Source of the DNA: Bacillus solitudinis
Lineage (GTDB): Bacteria; Bacillota; Bacilli; Bacillales; Bacillaceae_D
Length of the DNA stretch: 64,000 nt
NCBI RefSeq assembly: GCF_002797395.1
Contig: NZ_KZ454943.1
Location: 386,724 to 450,723 of the forward strand
Reading direction: 5' to 3'
Positions 10,355 through 19,487 of the stretch are shown one piece after another. The stretch's first letter is position 1, and each line of letters opens with the position of its first letter. The position numbers were made by a program, and so were the translations under genes. The notes beneath the pieces were generated by a model. The model was not told where the DNA came from. It ran no database searches and saw nothing but the letters and a program-made list of their open reading frames with translations.

Positions 10355-10394
10355 TGATAAGAAAACAACCTATTTTTCATAAAATAGGTTGTTT
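10355..10394 (-). terminator. Terminator-like hairpin between rpoZ and coaBC
   Basis: A perfect 14-bp inverted repeat (10363-10376 and 10381-10394) with a four-base loop is followed on the minus strand by TCTTAT, extending the T-run TTTTCTTAT. It lies between the rpoZ stop and the coaBC ribosome binding site and would reduce read-through into coaBC-priA-fmt. It may be a partial terminator within the operon. Confidence 0.7.
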
Positions 10395-10400
10395 GACGTA

Positions 10401-10622
10401 TTATTCTTTTTCATCCGGAACGCTAAAGCGTTCAAAGCGGAGATGGTTTTCAACTATTTCTTCTAATGCCATGCCGACTGGTTTATAAGAAGCCGGGCGT
10501 TCAACAAGTGGACCGCGCTTTGTATCTTCCTTAATCTCACGTGCTCGTTTTGAGGAAACCGTGACCAACGTATATTTTGAATCTAGCTTATCCATTAAGG
10601 AATCAATTGATGGGTATAGCAT
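10401..10622 (-). CDS. rpoZ: RpoZ, RNA polymerase omega subunit
   Basis: Small subunit that stabilises the beta' subunit during RNA polymerase assembly. The 73-residue protein has the family core [20 protein letters not shown], the AKRAREI-like helix ([10 protein letters not shown]) and a C-terminal segment [10 protein letters not shown]. The ATG shares one base with the gmk stop (TAATG), so translation is coupled, as in the B. subtilis gmk-rpoZ pair. Confidence 0.96.
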   Translation of the reverse strand: MLYPSIDSLMDKLDSKYTLVTVSSKRAREIKEDTKRGPLVERPASYKPVGMALEEIVENHLRFERFSVPDEKE

Positions 10623-11236
10623 TATTCGACCTCCACTAATTGCTTATATTTTTCAATAAGACGTTCACGTTTACAATGTTCTGCTTTCACTATCGCTTTA
10701 ATTCGTTCAACAGCGAGTTGAACTTCATCATTTTCAACAACATAATCATATTTCTTCATCATCTCAATTTCATCACGAGCAATGGTCATTCGTTTGTCTA
10801 TAACCTCTGCCGTTTCAGTTCCCCGACCAACAATCCGATTTCTAAGCTCAGCGATGCTCGGTGGCATTAAGAATATAAAGACACCCTCTGGGAAACGCTC
10901 ACGCACTTTTAATGCACCTTGAACTTCAATTTCAAGAATGATGTCTTGACCATTATTGATCGTTTCGCGAACATAGTCAATTGGCGTACCATAGTAATTA
11001 CCCACGTATTCAGCCCACTCTAGCAACAAATCATGTTCAATCATATCTTCGAATTCATCTCGACTTTTAAAGAAATAATTGACACCGTTTACCTCACCTG
11101 CCCTAGGAACACGTGTTGTTGCAGAGACGGAGTATTGAATTGACGTATCTTCATTTCGAAGTGCTCCACAAACGGTCCCTTTTCCGACACCAGCTGGACC
11201 TGACAACACGACTAACAAACCTTTCTCTTTGTTCAT
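10622..11236 (-). CDS. gmk: Gmk, guanylate kinase
   Basis: Phosphorylates GMP to GDP with ATP. The P-loop GPAGVGKGT is at residues 13-21, followed by the GMP-binding region ([17 protein letters not shown]) and the lid. The length of 204 residues is standard. The start ATG at 11236 follows TAGGAGGT. It sits between remA and rpoZ in the conserved yicC-remA-gmk-rpoZ order. In Bacillus this enzyme is a direct target of (p)ppGpp; nothing in the sequence speaks against that here. Confidence 0.97.
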   Translation of the reverse strand: MNKEKGLLVVLSGPAGVGKGTVCGALRNEDTSIQYSVSATTRVPRAGEVNGVNYFFKSRDEFEDMIEHDLLLEWAEYVGNYYGTPIDYVRETINNGQDIILEIEVQGALKVRERFPEGVFIFLMPPSIAELRNRIVGRGTETAEVIDKRMTIARDEIEMMKKYDYVVENDEVQLAVERIKAIVKAEHCKRERLIEKYKQLVEVE

Positions 11237-11290
11237 GTAGACCTCCTAATCCTTTATAAAACCAACTTATCAGCATATATGTAAATAAAC

Positions 11291-11554
11291 TTACGCATCC
11301 TCGTTCGAATCATCTTTGTTTGTCAGACGTTGTGCAACCGTTTCTGGCTGAACAGCACTTAGAATAACATGATCGCTATCAGCTATAATGACTGCTCTAG
11401 TACGGCGACCGTATGTAGCATCGATGAGCATGTTTCGATCCCTGGCATCTTGAATAATTCGCTTTATTGGTGCAGATTCCGGACTCACAATCGAGATAAT
11501 TCGATTTGCTGAAACAATATTTCCGAAACCAATATTAATAAGTTTAATATTCAT
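11291..11554 (-). CDS. remA: RemA, extracellular-matrix/biofilm DNA-binding regulator (DUF370)
   Basis: Small DNA-binding protein that in B. subtilis activates matrix (eps, tapA) and osmoprotection genes by wrapping DNA as an oligomer. From the ATG at 11554 it has 87 residues and almost matches B. subtilis RemA in its core ([50 protein letters not shown]). The frame runs open 14 codons further upstream, but GGTGGGGGAAA sits before 11554, so I use that start. It lies between yicC and gmk, as in B. subtilis. Confidence 0.95.
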   Translation of the reverse strand: MNIKLINIGFGNIVSANRIISIVSPESAPIKRIIQDARDRNMLIDATYGRRTRAVIIADSDHVILSAVQPETVAQRLTNKDDSNEDA

Positions 11555-11648
11555 CCGATTTCCCCCACCTAGAGTGCCACTTACCACTCTCATCATTTTT
11601 AACCAAACTAATCCTACTATATACGAAAATGCAGTCGAATTCTACTCT

Positions 11649-12530
11649 CTACTCTACATTTTGTACTTGTTCTTTTAGTTTTTCAATAAAACTCTTAAGT
11701 TCCACGACATATCTTCTTATTTCTGTATGATTTGCCTTAGAACCAATTGTATTTGCTTCACGGTTCATTTCTTGAACGAGAAAATCCAACTTCCTTCCAA
11801 TCCCTTGTTCCTGTTGACAAATTTGACGGAAATGGTCGATATGCGAATGTAAGCGAACAATCTCTTCTGAAATATCGATTCTTTCAGCAAAAACAGCAAC
11901 CTCGGTTAAAACTCTTTCTTCGTCAAGGTCCACATCTTTTTCAAGAATAGCTCTCATTCTTTTTTCTAAGCGTTCTTGATAGAGAAGAGTCATTGTTGGA
12001 GCAATCCGTTCAATTTTTTTAATGAATTCGCTCATTTCCTCAAGCCAATGATTAAAGTTTGTAAGTATATAGACTCCCTCTGCTTTTCTCATTTCAGAAA
12101 GTCTAGTTAAACAATCCTTCATTGCCTGCATAACCATTCGCTTTGCTACTTGAGTTTGTTCGGATTCTTCCTCAACCACTTGTACAATTTGGTCATTGAA
12201 TAATAAAGCATTCATATCAAGCGCTGATGTTTTACCGATAATCGACTCAATTTCTTCAGCCTTATTTACATATTGCTCCAATAGACCGACATCTACTTCT
12301 AGTCTTCGAGAAGTTAATCCTTCACCTTCTATTTTTATGAATATGTCAATTTTACCACGCGAAAGAGTTTGTTGGACTTCTTTACGAATCGACTCCTCCA
12401 AATACAAAAAAGAATGCGGAAGTCGAATTGAGCATTCTAAAAAGCGATGATTGACAGACTTTGCCTCAACCATTATTTTTATGTTTTCGTTTTCGAATCT
12501 TGCCATCCCGTATCCAGTCATACTATTCAT
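11649..12530 (-). CDS. YicC/YloC family endoribonuclease
   Basis: Member of the YicC family, recently described as RNA-cleaving enzymes, named YloC in B. subtilis. The start SMTGYGMARFE and the segment VEAKSVNHRFLE are diagnostic, and the C-terminal DUF1732 part contains KLDFLVQEMNREANTIGSKA. The length of 293 residues is normal. It heads the yicC-remA-gmk-rpoZ-coaBC-priA series, and a sigma-A-type promoter lies about 25 bp upstream. The ATG at 12530 has a modest GTGGATG site, and a second ATG three codons in is possible. Confidence 0.92.
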   Translation of the reverse strand: MNSMTGYGMARFENENIKIMVEAKSVNHRFLECSIRLPHSFLYLEESIRKEVQQTLSRGKIDIFIKIEGEGLTSRRLEVDVGLLEQYVNKAEEIESIIGKTSALDMNALLFNDQIVQVVEEESEQTQVAKRMVMQAMKDCLTRLSEMRKAEGVYILTNFNHWLEEMSEFIKKIERIAPTMTLLYQERLEKRMRAILEKDVDLDEERVLTEVAVFAERIDISEEIVRLHSHIDHFRQICQQEQGIGRKLDFLVQEMNREANTIGSKANHTEIRRYVVELKSFIEKLKEQVQNVE

Positions 12531-12551
12531 TCATATCACATCCACTTATCT

Positions 12552-12580
12552 ATTCTACCCAACTTTTAACTCCCCAACAA
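12552..12580 (-). promoter_or_regulatory. Putative sigma-A promoter of yicC-remA-gmk operon
   Basis: On the minus strand TTGTTG (12575-12580) is followed after exactly 17 bp by TAGAAT (12552-12557), placing a transcription start about 15 bp before the yicC ATG. This would give a very short leader. The match is four of six at -35 and five of six at -10. Confidence 0.5.
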
Positions 12581-12631
12581 GTAGGAAACATAAGAAACTA
12601 GTAAATTACATTAGTAACATGACCTCCTAAC

Positions 12632-12675
12632 TAAAGAAAAGGTGTCCCACAGAGTAATTAAACAACCCGTGGAAC
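12632..12675 (-). terminator. Possible terminator after the Ca2+ ATPase gene
   Basis: GTTCCAC (12669-12675, minus strand) pairs with GTGGGAC (12644-12650) with one G-T pair across an 18-base loop, and TTTTCTTT follows. The stem is short and the loop long, so the call is tentative, but the position 30 bp after the ATPase stop fits. Confidence 0.35.
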
Positions 12676-12703
12676 AACCCAGAGAAAGGCTACTAACCTA
12701 CTC

Positions 12704-15406
12704 CTATTTTTTAAATAATTGGTAACCTCCTAATACCACTGTTGGAATTGAGGCCAAACCAAGAATGAGTAACCATTCACGTCCTGTAAGTGCGACCGTG
12801 TGGAAAACAGGTTGCAGTGGGGGGTAATAAATAACTGCTAGCATTAACACTGTTGAAATAATAACAGCACCCACTAAGTAACGATTTTCAAACGGATTTC
12901 GATGATAAACAGAATACTCACTGCGACAGTCAAACACATGAATTAATTGGGCCATTACGAGTGTAACAAAGGCCACTGTTTGAGCTCGCGTTAAGTCGTC
13001 AAGATTAGTTTGTAAAGTAATCCAAAACGCTGCTAATGTGACAACGCCAATCATAAAACCCCGACTCAGTATTTTCCATGTTAATCCCCTGGCAAAGACT
13101 CCTTCATTTGGGTTCCTTGGTGCACGTTTCATTACATCACCTTCGGCTTGGTCTAAACCAAGGGCCATAGCAGGTAATCCATCCGTCACCAAATTAATCC
13201 ATAATATTTGGATGGCGACGAGCGGTAATGGCATCCCGAGCATCATTGCAAATAGCATAACAAGAATTTCTCCGACGTTAGAGGCCATCATATATCGAAT
13301 GAACTTTCGAATGTTTTCATATATATTGCGACCTTCTTTTATTGCTGCTTTAATCGTTGAAAAATTATCATCACTCAAGATTAAAGACGATGCTTCTTTA
13401 GCAACATCTGTGCCTGTTATCCCCATCGCAATTCCAATGTTCGCGGCTTTTATTGCAGGAGCATCATTTACTCCATCTCCTGTCATTGCCACAATATGGC
13501 CTTTGGCCTGAAGTGCTTTAACAATTTTCAGTTTGTGTTCAGGCGATACCCGAGCGTAAACATATACATCGTCAACGACTTCTTCTAACTCAGCTACACT
13601 CATTGTTGTTAGAGCTTGACCGTCTAAAACTTTGCCTCCACTTGGCAGAATATCAAGCTGTTTAGCTATTGCTGAGGCAGTAATACGATGGTCTCCTGTT
13701 ATCATAACCGTTTTTATTCCAGCTTCACGGCACTCTTGTATCGCTCTTTTCACTTCAGGACGAGGAGGATCGATCATGCCTTGTAAACCAACAAACGTTA
13801 ACTGACTTTCTGCATCAAAGGCGCTAGAGCACGTTTCCGTTGTATTTAGAGGACGATAAGCAATCGCAATGGTTCTTAAAGCTTGACTGCCTAGTAAGCT
13901 AATAACCTTATTCACTTCATCTCTGTATTTTGGTGTCATGGACTCGACTGAATTGTCATATATAATTTTTTTACATTGATTCAAAACAACATCTGGTGCC
14001 CCTTTTGTAATGATGAAGGAACGACCTTGTTTATCCTTGACAACCACGCTCATCATCTTTCTGACTGAGTCAAATGGAAATTCCTTTACTCTCTTAAACT
14101 GTTGTTTTAGACCATCAGAACTGTAGCCAGCTTTTTGTGCTGAAACAACTAACGCACCTTCAGTTGGGTCTCCATCTAAAATATATTCTGTTGATGTTTT
14201 TCTAAGCATCCCTTGCTTCTTTATTTTTGTTTGAATCGTCGAGTTATTACATAACAAACCATAGCTTAGTAATTGTTGAAGCGTCGGGTCCCGATCAGGA
14301 GCAATTTCTTTACCGTCCGATGTGAAATTCCCTTTAGAGTCAAAACCAGTGCCAGATACATTCCATGCACGACCACCACTCCATAACTGAGTGACTGTCA
14401 TTTTATTTTGTGTTAATGTTCCCGTTTTGTCAGAACAAATGACAGAGGCGCAACCCAATGTCTCTACTGCGGGTAGCTTTCGGACGATGGCTTTTCGTTT
14501 AATCATTCGTTGAACACCCAGGGCTAGAGCAACGGTTACAATTGCCGGTAACCCCTCAGGGATTGCTGCAACAGCTAGAGAAACACCTGATAAAAACATC
14601 GTATACAGATCATGACCCCGAAGCACTCCAAACAAGACCACAAGTGCCGTTAACAGCAGAGCCACTGCAATTAAAATTTTTCCTAATTGCTCCAATTTTC
14701 GTTGAAGTGGGGTAACTAGACTCTCTGTTGATTGCAACAAATGAGCAATTTTCCCCATTTCTGTTTTCATTCCTGTACTAACGACAATTCCAATCCCATT
14801 ACCTTGTGTAACCATTGTACCCATAAAAACCATATTTTCTTGGTCACCAAGCTCCGGTAAAGTTCCTGATATTGGTCGCTCATGCTTTTGTACAGGTACA
14901 GACTCACCTGTTAGTGACGACTCTTCAACTCTTAGTTCGCTCGTTTTAATGAGACGAACATCCGCACCTATTCGATCCCCACTCGATAATTTAACGATAT
15001 CTCCCGGAACAATTTGTATTGATAGAACTTTCTGCCAAACTCCATCTCTTAACACATTCATTTGCGGTGCAGATAACTCTTTAAGGGCATCTAGTGACTT
15101 TTCTGCTTTTCTTTCTTGAACAAATCCAAGAATTCCGTTTATTAGAACAATAAACATAATGGTAATAGCGTCAATAAATTCACCCAGCAACCCTGATATT
15201 AACGTCGCTACTAATAGGACAAGCACCATGAAATCTTTAAATTGCCCAAGAAAAACAAATAAAGCAGACGGTTTTTCTCCTTCGTTTAATTTATTGGCAC
15301 CGTAAGTCCTTAATCGTTTTTGAACCTCTTTTTCATTTAGTCCCTTTTCCTTGTTTGTCCCAATCGATGATTCAACTTCCAATGCATCCATCTCAAACCA
15401 CTTCAT
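12704..15406 (-). CDS. P-type Ca2+-transporting ATPase, SERCA-like (YloB-type)
   Basis: Type IIA P-type ATPase that should pump Ca2+ out of the cytoplasm at the expense of ATP. It has about ten membrane helices. In order: cation ATPase N-domain, TGES actuator loop (166-169), PEGLP in helix M4 (283-287), phosphorylation motif DKTGTLT (D326), the nucleotide-binding domain with KGAP, and hinge motif TGDGVNDAP. The SERCA-like Ca2+ ligand segments ASNVGE (M5) and NLVTDGLPA (M6) are both present, so two Ca2+ sites are plausible. The ATG at 15406 (900 residues) follows GGTGGAG; a GTG-rich extension five codons upstream lacks a good site. In B. subtilis YloB is expressed in sporulation. It is divergent from rqcH. 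Confidence 0.93.
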   Translation of the reverse strand: MKWFEMDALEVESSIGTNKEKGLNEKEVQKRLRTYGANKLNEGEKPSALFVFLGQFKDFMVLVLLVATLISGLLGEFIDAITIMFIVLINGILGFVQERKAEKSLDALKELSAPQMNVLRDGVWQKVLSIQIVPGDIVKLSSGDRIGADVRLIKTSELRVEESSLTGESVPVQKHERPISGTLPELGDQENMVFMGTMVTQGNGIGIVVSTGMKTEMGKIAHLLQSTESLVTPLQRKLEQLGKILIAVALLLTALVVLFGVLRGHDLYTMFLSGVSLAVAAIPEGLPAIVTVALALGVQRMIKRKAIVRKLPAVETLGCASVICSDKTGTLTQNKMTVTQLWSGGRAWNVSGTGFDSKGNFTSDGKEIAPDRDPTLQQLLSYGLLCNNSTIQTKIKKQGMLRKTSTEYILDGDPTEGALVVSAQKAGYSSDGLKQQFKRVKEFPFDSVRKMMSVVVKDKQGRSFIITKGAPDVVLNQCKKIIYDNSVESMTPKYRDEVNKVISLLGSQALRTIAIAYRPLNTTETCSSAFDAESQLTFVGLQGMIDPPRPEVKRAIQECREAGIKTVMITGDHRITASAIAKQLDILPSGGKVLDGQALTTMSVAELEEVVDDVYVYARVSPEHKLKIVKALQAKGHIVAMTGDGVNDAPAIKAANIGIAMGITGTDVAKEASSLILSDDNFSTIKAAIKEGRNIYENIRKFIRYMMASNVGEILVMLFAMMLGMPLPLVAIQILWINLVTDGLPAMALGLDQAEGDVMKRAPRNPNEGVFARGLTWKILSRGFMIGVVTLAAFWITLQTNLDDLTRAQTVAFVTLVMAQLIHVFDCRSEYSVYHRNPFENRYLVGAVIISTVLMLAVIYYPPLQPVFHTVALTGREWLLILGLASIPTVVLGGYQLFKK

Positions 15407-15487
15407 ATCTCCACCCCACATCTCCTATCAATTTGGTTCGAAAAAGCAAGAACAGCTTCCTTCTTCCCTCTTATACAAGCCATCTTA

Positions 15488-15516
15488 TTCAGTCACTTCC
15501 AAAAACATGCTATACT
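15488..15516 (+). promoter_or_regulatory. Putative sigma-A promoter of rqcH
   Basis: TATACT (15511-15516) is a good -10 box, and TTCAGT lies 17 bp upstream as a weaker -35 box. The rqcH start codon is 24 bp downstream of the -10, after GAGAGGTG. Confidence 0.5.
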
Positions 15517-15539
15517 GCTATACGAGAGGTGAAAAAACA

Positions 15540-17255
15540 ATGTCATTTGATGGAATTATGACGCGAGCAATGGTCACTGAATTAGCTAACGCGTTAACAA
15601 CAGGACGAATTTCTAAAATCTATCAGCCTTATAAAACCGAGCTTGTTTTGACAATTCGAGCGAACGGAAAAAATCACCAACTCCTCCTTTCTGCCAATGC
15701 AAATTTTGCTAGAGCACATTTAACGAAAGAAAAATATGATAATCCATCCATACCTCCAATGTTTTGTATGCTTTTGCGGAAGCATCTTGAAGGAAGTGTA
15801 ATTGAGCAAATTCAACAAGAAGAGATGGAAAGAATCATAACGTTCGATGTTAAAAACAAGGATGAGCTTGGCGATGTAACCTACAAACGACTCATCGTCG
15901 AAATTATGGGCCGTCACAGCAACATTATTTTAATAGACCGTAGTACAGGAATGGTTCTTGATAGTATTAAACACATTAGTCTTGCTCAAAGTAGTTACCG
16001 GAGTGTCTATCCTGGTCAAACCTATAAATCACCACCAGAGCAAGACAAAGTCAATCCAATTTTTGCTCAATCCGATGAAATCTTAAAGCAGGTTGATTTC
16101 AATTCAGGTAAGCTTGATAGGCAGTTAGTTGAACACTTTGCCGGTCTCTCACCCCTACTCGCAAAAGAAATTGTTAGCCGTGCAGGGATGATAAACCGCA
16201 CGTCTCTTCCTGCGGCCTTTGACGAAGTCTTTCAACCAATTCGTAACCATGAGTACCAACCTGAAATGGTCGTAAGTCAATCCAAAGAATATTTCTCGGT
16301 TGTGCCACTTACTCATATTAAGGGGGATCGCAAGGACTTTGGAACAGTAAGCGAATTACTAGACCGGTTTTATTACGGTAAAGCGGAGCGTGACCGTGTT
16401 AAGCAACAAGCATTTGATTTAGACCGCTTTTTACGGAATGAGCTCCAAAAAAACAAAAAGAAAATAAAAAAACTAACACAAACTTTAGTAGAATCAGAAA
16501 AGGCAAAACTTTATCAAAAGCAGGGAGAATTGCTAACAGCAAATCTTCACGCCATTCAACGGGGACAAAAAGCTATTGAAGTAATCGATTATTATGATGA
16601 AGAAGCACCTTTTATTGAAATCGCACTTGATCCTTCCAAGTCGCCTTCAGACAATGCCCAAGCCTATTTTAAAAGATACAATAAAGCAAAAAATGCTGTT
16701 GCTATTGTAGAAGTACAAATTGTTAAAGCAAAAGAGGAAATTCAATACCTAGAACAACTTTTACAGCAAATGGAGAGTGCTTCACCGAAGGATATTACAG
16801 AAATTCGTGAGGAACTTATAGAGGAAGGCTATATTCGTCGACGCCAAAAACAACAAAAGAAGAAGAAAAAAGAAGAAAAACCTCAGCTTGACAGATATAC
16901 CTCCTCCACAGGAATTGATTTCTATGCGGGGAAAAACAATAAACAAAATGAATATTTAACAACTCGGTTTGCGAGACAGGACGAAATCTGGTTACATACA
17001 AAGGATATTCCTGGTTCGCATGTACTCATTCGAAGTATTGAACCTGATGAAACAACATTGAAAGAAGCAGCAAGCGTTGCTGCTTACTTTAGTAAAGCGA
17101 AGCTATCAAGTTCAGTTCCAGTTGACTTCACAAAAATACGTCATGTAAAAAAACCAAATGGTTCAAAGCCAGGATTTGTTATTTATGATAATCAGACAAC
17201 GCTATTTGTAACTCCGAGTGAAGATTTAGTATTAGCCTTGCGGAGTCGAACATAG
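15540..17255 (+). CDS. rqcH: RqcH (YloA/FbpA), NFACT-family ribosome quality-control factor
   Basis: Homologue of eukaryotic Rqc2/NEMF. It binds obstructed 50S-peptidyl-tRNA complexes and recruits tRNA-Ala to add poly-alanine degradation tails; older names are FbpA or YloA. From the ATG at 15540 it has 571 residues. The NFACT-N domain (about 1-130) is followed by a helix-hairpin-helix region, a long coiled coil (about 280-440) with a Lys-rich stretch, and the NFACT-R domain (about 450-560) with RYTSSTGIDFYAGKNN and DEIWLHTKDIPGSHV. At positions 97-98, reported as the D97/R98 tRNA-contact pair in B. subtilis, this protein reads Glu-Arg. The reading frame is open upstream, but GAGAGGTG places the start at 15540. 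Confidence 0.94.
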   Translation: MSFDGIMTRAMVTELANALTTGRISKIYQPYKTELVLTIRANGKNHQLLLSANANFARAHLTKEKYDNPSIPPMFCMLLRKHLEGSVIEQIQQEEMERIITFDVKNKDELGDVTYKRLIVEIMGRHSNIILIDRSTGMVLDSIKHISLAQSSYRSVYPGQTYKSPPEQDKVNPIFAQSDEILKQVDFNSGKLDRQLVEHFAGLSPLLAKEIVSRAGMINRTSLPAAFDEVFQPIRNHEYQPEMVVSQSKEYFSVVPLTHIKGDRKDFGTVSELLDRFYYGKAERDRVKQQAFDLDRFLRNELQKNKKKIKKLTQTLVESEKAKLYQKQGELLTANLHAIQRGQKAIEVIDYYDEEAPFIEIALDPSKSPSDNAQAYFKRYNKAKNAVAIVEVQIVKAKEEIQYLEQLLQQMESASPKDITEIREELIEEGYIRRRQKQQKKKKKEEKPQLDRYTSSTGIDFYAGKNNKQNEYLTTRFARQDEIWLHTKDIPGSHVLIRSIEPDETTLKEAASVAAYFSKAKLSSSVPVDFTKIRHVKKPNGSKPGFVIYDNQTTLFVTPSEDLVLALRSRT

Positions 17256-17266
17256 AATGGTCCTTA

Positions 17267-17311
17267 ACTTAAAACAAAAACAACCCCAAAGGTATCTAAC
17301 CTTTGGGGTTG
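17267..17311 (-). terminator. Terminator between convergent rqcH and moaA
   Basis: A perfect 13-bp stem (17281-17293 with 17299-17311) has a five-base loop. On the minus strand it is followed by a T-rich run (TTTTTGTTTT), so it should stop moaA transcription efficiently. On the plus strand it has no T-run and only weakly serves rqcH. Confidence 0.85.
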
Positions 17312-17314
17312 CAC

Positions 17315-18343
17315 TTACCCGCCGATATGTGACATTTCAATTTTCGGTCGATTTTTTGACGGTTTCTCCGAGCGTTCTTCAGAATAACGATCATCACGTT
17401 TCTGCCAATAACCGAAAAGAGCACTCTTTATTTCTTCATCTGTAGCACCTGAGCGAAGAAGTTCTCTAAAATCAAACCCTTTCTCTGCAAAAAGACATGT
17501 ATAAAGCTTTCCTTCCACTGACAAGCGCGCCCGATTACAAGTCCCACAAAATGCATCCGACACTGATGATATTACGCCAATTTCGTCTTTCGAACCTTTA
17601 TAACGAAATCTAGTCGCTACTTCCCCAGAGTAATTGGGCTCAATTACCTCGAGTGGCATCTCCTCATCAATTCTCGCAATAATTTCTTTTTTAGTGAGAA
17701 CTTCATCAAAGCGCCAACCATTTGTTGTCCCAACATCCATATATTCTATAAAACGTAAAATATAGCCTTTTTCTCTAAAAAAACGAGCCATAGGAATAAT
17801 ATCCTCATCGTTCATCCCTTTTTGAACAACCATATTCACTTTAATATCAAGACCAACCTCTTTCGCGGCCTCCATGCCTTCAAGAACTGGTTCAATTCCA
17901 ACTCCTCGACCATTTATCTCCCCGAAACGTATGCTATCTAAGCTATCGAGACTCACGGTCACTCTTTTTAAGCCCGCCTTCTTGAGGCTTGCTGCGAATT
18001 TTGGAAGCAAGACACCATTTGTCGTCATCGCAATATCCTCTATACCTGTCGATTCAGAGAGCATCTGAATTAACTTATCTAAGTCTTTACGCATGAGCGG
18101 CTCGCCACCCGTAATTCTTAATTTCTCAAGATTTGCTGCCTGATGAAATAGAACAACAAGTCGATTTAATTCTTCAAAGCTAAGAAGATCGGCCTTTTTT
18201 AAGAAAGAGTAATCTGGTCCAAATAACTCGGCTGGCATACAATAATGACAACGGAAATTACAACGGTCGGTGACGGAAATGCGTAAGTCCCGAAGAGGTC
18301 TCTTTAACATATCATACATTTTCGCTTCAGTTGGTTCCATCAT
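17315..18343 (-). CDS. moaA: MoaA, GTP 3',8-cyclase (molybdenum cofactor)
   Basis: Radical-SAM enzyme that starts molybdopterin synthesis by converting GTP to 3',8-cyclo-7,8-dihydro-GTP. The N-terminal cluster motif CNFRCHYC gives cysteines 28, 32 and 35 when counted from the ATG at 18343. The C-terminal second cluster motif includes CGTCNRARL and YTCLFA, and the protein ends in the conserved Gly-Gly tail (SHIGG). AGGAGG seven bases upstream fixes the start; the frame is open six codons further. It lies 23 bp after fdhD and ends near the terminator shared with rqcH. The neighbours suggest it supplies cofactor for the molybdopterin oxidoreductase next door; other moa genes are not in the window. 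Confidence 0.95.
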   Translation of the reverse strand: MMEPTEAKMYDMLKRPLRDLRISVTDRCNFRCHYCMPAELFGPDYSFLKKADLLSFEELNRLVVLFHQAANLEKLRITGGEPLMRKDLDKLIQMLSESTGIEDIAMTTNGVLLPKFAASLKKAGLKRVTVSLDSLDSIRFGEINGRGVGIEPVLEGMEAAKEVGLDIKVNMVVQKGMNDEDIIPMARFFREKGYILRFIEYMDVGTTNGWRFDEVLTKKEIIARIDEEMPLEVIEPNYSGEVATRFRYKGSKDEIGVISSVSDAFCGTCNRARLSVEGKLYTCLFAEKGFDFRELLRSGATDEEIKSALFGYWQKRDDRYSEERSEKPSKNRPKIEMSHIGG

Positions 18344-18366
18344 CTCCGTTCCTCCTTCCATTTATA

Positions 18367-19158
18367 TTATTTTTCAATTCGTTTCCCATGAGTATACACA
18401 TTCATGCGATCCTGACGAATAAATCCTACTGTGGTAATGTTTAATTCATCAGCCATCGCTAAAGCTAGTTCCGTCGGTGCTGATTTTGAAAGCATAATAC
18501 CCACACCCATTTTGGCCGCCTTTAGTAACACCTCCGAAGAAATACGTCCACTAAACAATAATATTTTATCACGGACCGGTAGGCGATGTAGCAAACAGTA
18601 CCCATAAAGCTTATCAAGTGCATTATGGCGACCAATGTCAGCTCTTGTTACAAGTATACCATTCTGTGTGGCAATTGCAGCATTGTGAACTCCTCCTGTA
18701 GCTAAAAAAACATCACTTTGCTCTTGTACTTGTTTCATCAATGATATACATTGCTCAGCCTTTATCGTCATTTTTGTCATTGATGTTTTTGCAGTTTTCA
18801 CATCATTTTTAAAATAAAACGATTGTCGGCTTTTTCCACAACAGGAACCAATAAACCGCTTGGAATAAAAATCCCGACTCTCGACAAACTCCTTTGTTAA
18901 TTTGACGTACGCTACTCCTTTTTCATAGTCGACCATGATTTTTTTGACATCCTGTTCGTACATTCGAATCATTCCCTCAGAACCCAAAAAACCAATAACC
19001 ATTTCTTCTATATCTTCTGGTGAACAAACGATGGTTGCAAACTCTTTTTCATTCACATAAATAGTTAAAGGATATTCTCTGACAATATCGTCCATTTCTT
19101 CCATCCACTTATTTTCGTGATATCGCTGTATTAAACGCTTACTAGTTAACCCTCTCAC
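18367..19158 (-). CDS. fdhD: FdhD, formate dehydrogenase accessory sulfurtransferase
   Basis: FdhD passes sulfur from a cysteine desulfurase to the molybdenum cofactor, which activates formate-dehydrogenase-type enzymes. The 263-residue protein shows the family segments LTIYVNE, VIGFLGSEGMI, ATGGVHNAAI, RADIGRHNALDK and LFSGRISSEVLLKAA. The sulfur-relay loop reads GSCCGKS, so the two cysteines are adjacent instead of forming the CxxC of E. coli FdhD. The GTG at 19158 is preferred because AGGTGGG lies just before it; a GTG three codons upstream has a poorer site. It is in one operon with moaA and divergent from the oxidoreductase gene it probably serves. Confidence 0.92.
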   Translation of the reverse strand: MRGLTSKRLIQRYHENKWMEEMDDIVREYPLTIYVNEKEFATIVCSPEDIEEMVIGFLGSEGMIRMYEQDVKKIMVDYEKGVAYVKLTKEFVESRDFYSKRFIGSCCGKSRQSFYFKNDVKTAKTSMTKMTIKAEQCISLMKQVQEQSDVFLATGGVHNAAIATQNGILVTRADIGRHNALDKLYGYCLLHRLPVRDKILLFSGRISSEVLLKAAKMGVGIMLSKSAPTELALAMADELNITTVGFIRQDRMNVYTHGKRIEK

Positions 19159-19487
19159 TAAACCCACCTACTCACGAAGTTTATGTTTTATGTAAGCACA
19201 AAATTAGAAAATTTACAAGTTTTTTCATGTGATTTCTGAATCTTACTAGAAAGGAAAAGTTATTGAATTAATGACCAAATCACGGTAAGATAACGAAAAA
19301 AAGGTTGATTCTCTCTAAATAGATTTGGCACTTCTTAACAATCTGCTAAGAACTAAAATTACCGTAATCTTTTCTAACCGAAAAATTTAGGGTGGTCTTT
19401 ATTCAGAAGGTTAAAAAGGAAGTAAAAAAGAATGATTCTATTCCAGCTCCATTACTATATACGTTTCTAGAAAGAGGTGATTCAACA
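19159..19487. other. Divergent intergenic region fdhD / molybdopterin oxidoreductase
   Basis: About 330 bp carry no credible gene. A plus-strand promoter-like pair with an overlapping inverted repeat is listed separately. On the minus strand TTGTAA followed 17 bp later by TTACAT could serve fdhD, but the match is weak. I see no riboswitch; in particular no Moco-motif RNA is evident by eye. Confidence 0.5.
19325..19352 (+). promoter_or_regulatory. Promoter-like site with overlapping inverted repeat
   Basis: TTGGCA (19325-19330) and TAAGAA (19347-19352) are 16 bp apart. The -10-like hexamer is one arm of a perfect inverted repeat TTCTTA-N9-TAAGAA (19332-19352), the geometry expected of an operator. 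Both calls rest on pattern only. Confidence 0.3.

Noticed and set aside
12601-12640. AGGAGG followed by a tiny reading frame (MLLM) upstream of yicC
   Set aside because: The spacing to the first ATG is only two bases and the frame ends after four codons. It looks like a leftover of AT-rich intergenic DNA, not a leader peptide.
13038-13511. 157-codon plus-strand reading frame
   Set aside because: It lies antisense to the conserved core of the Ca2+ ATPase, has no ribosome binding site and resembles nothing known. Such frames are codon-bias shadows.
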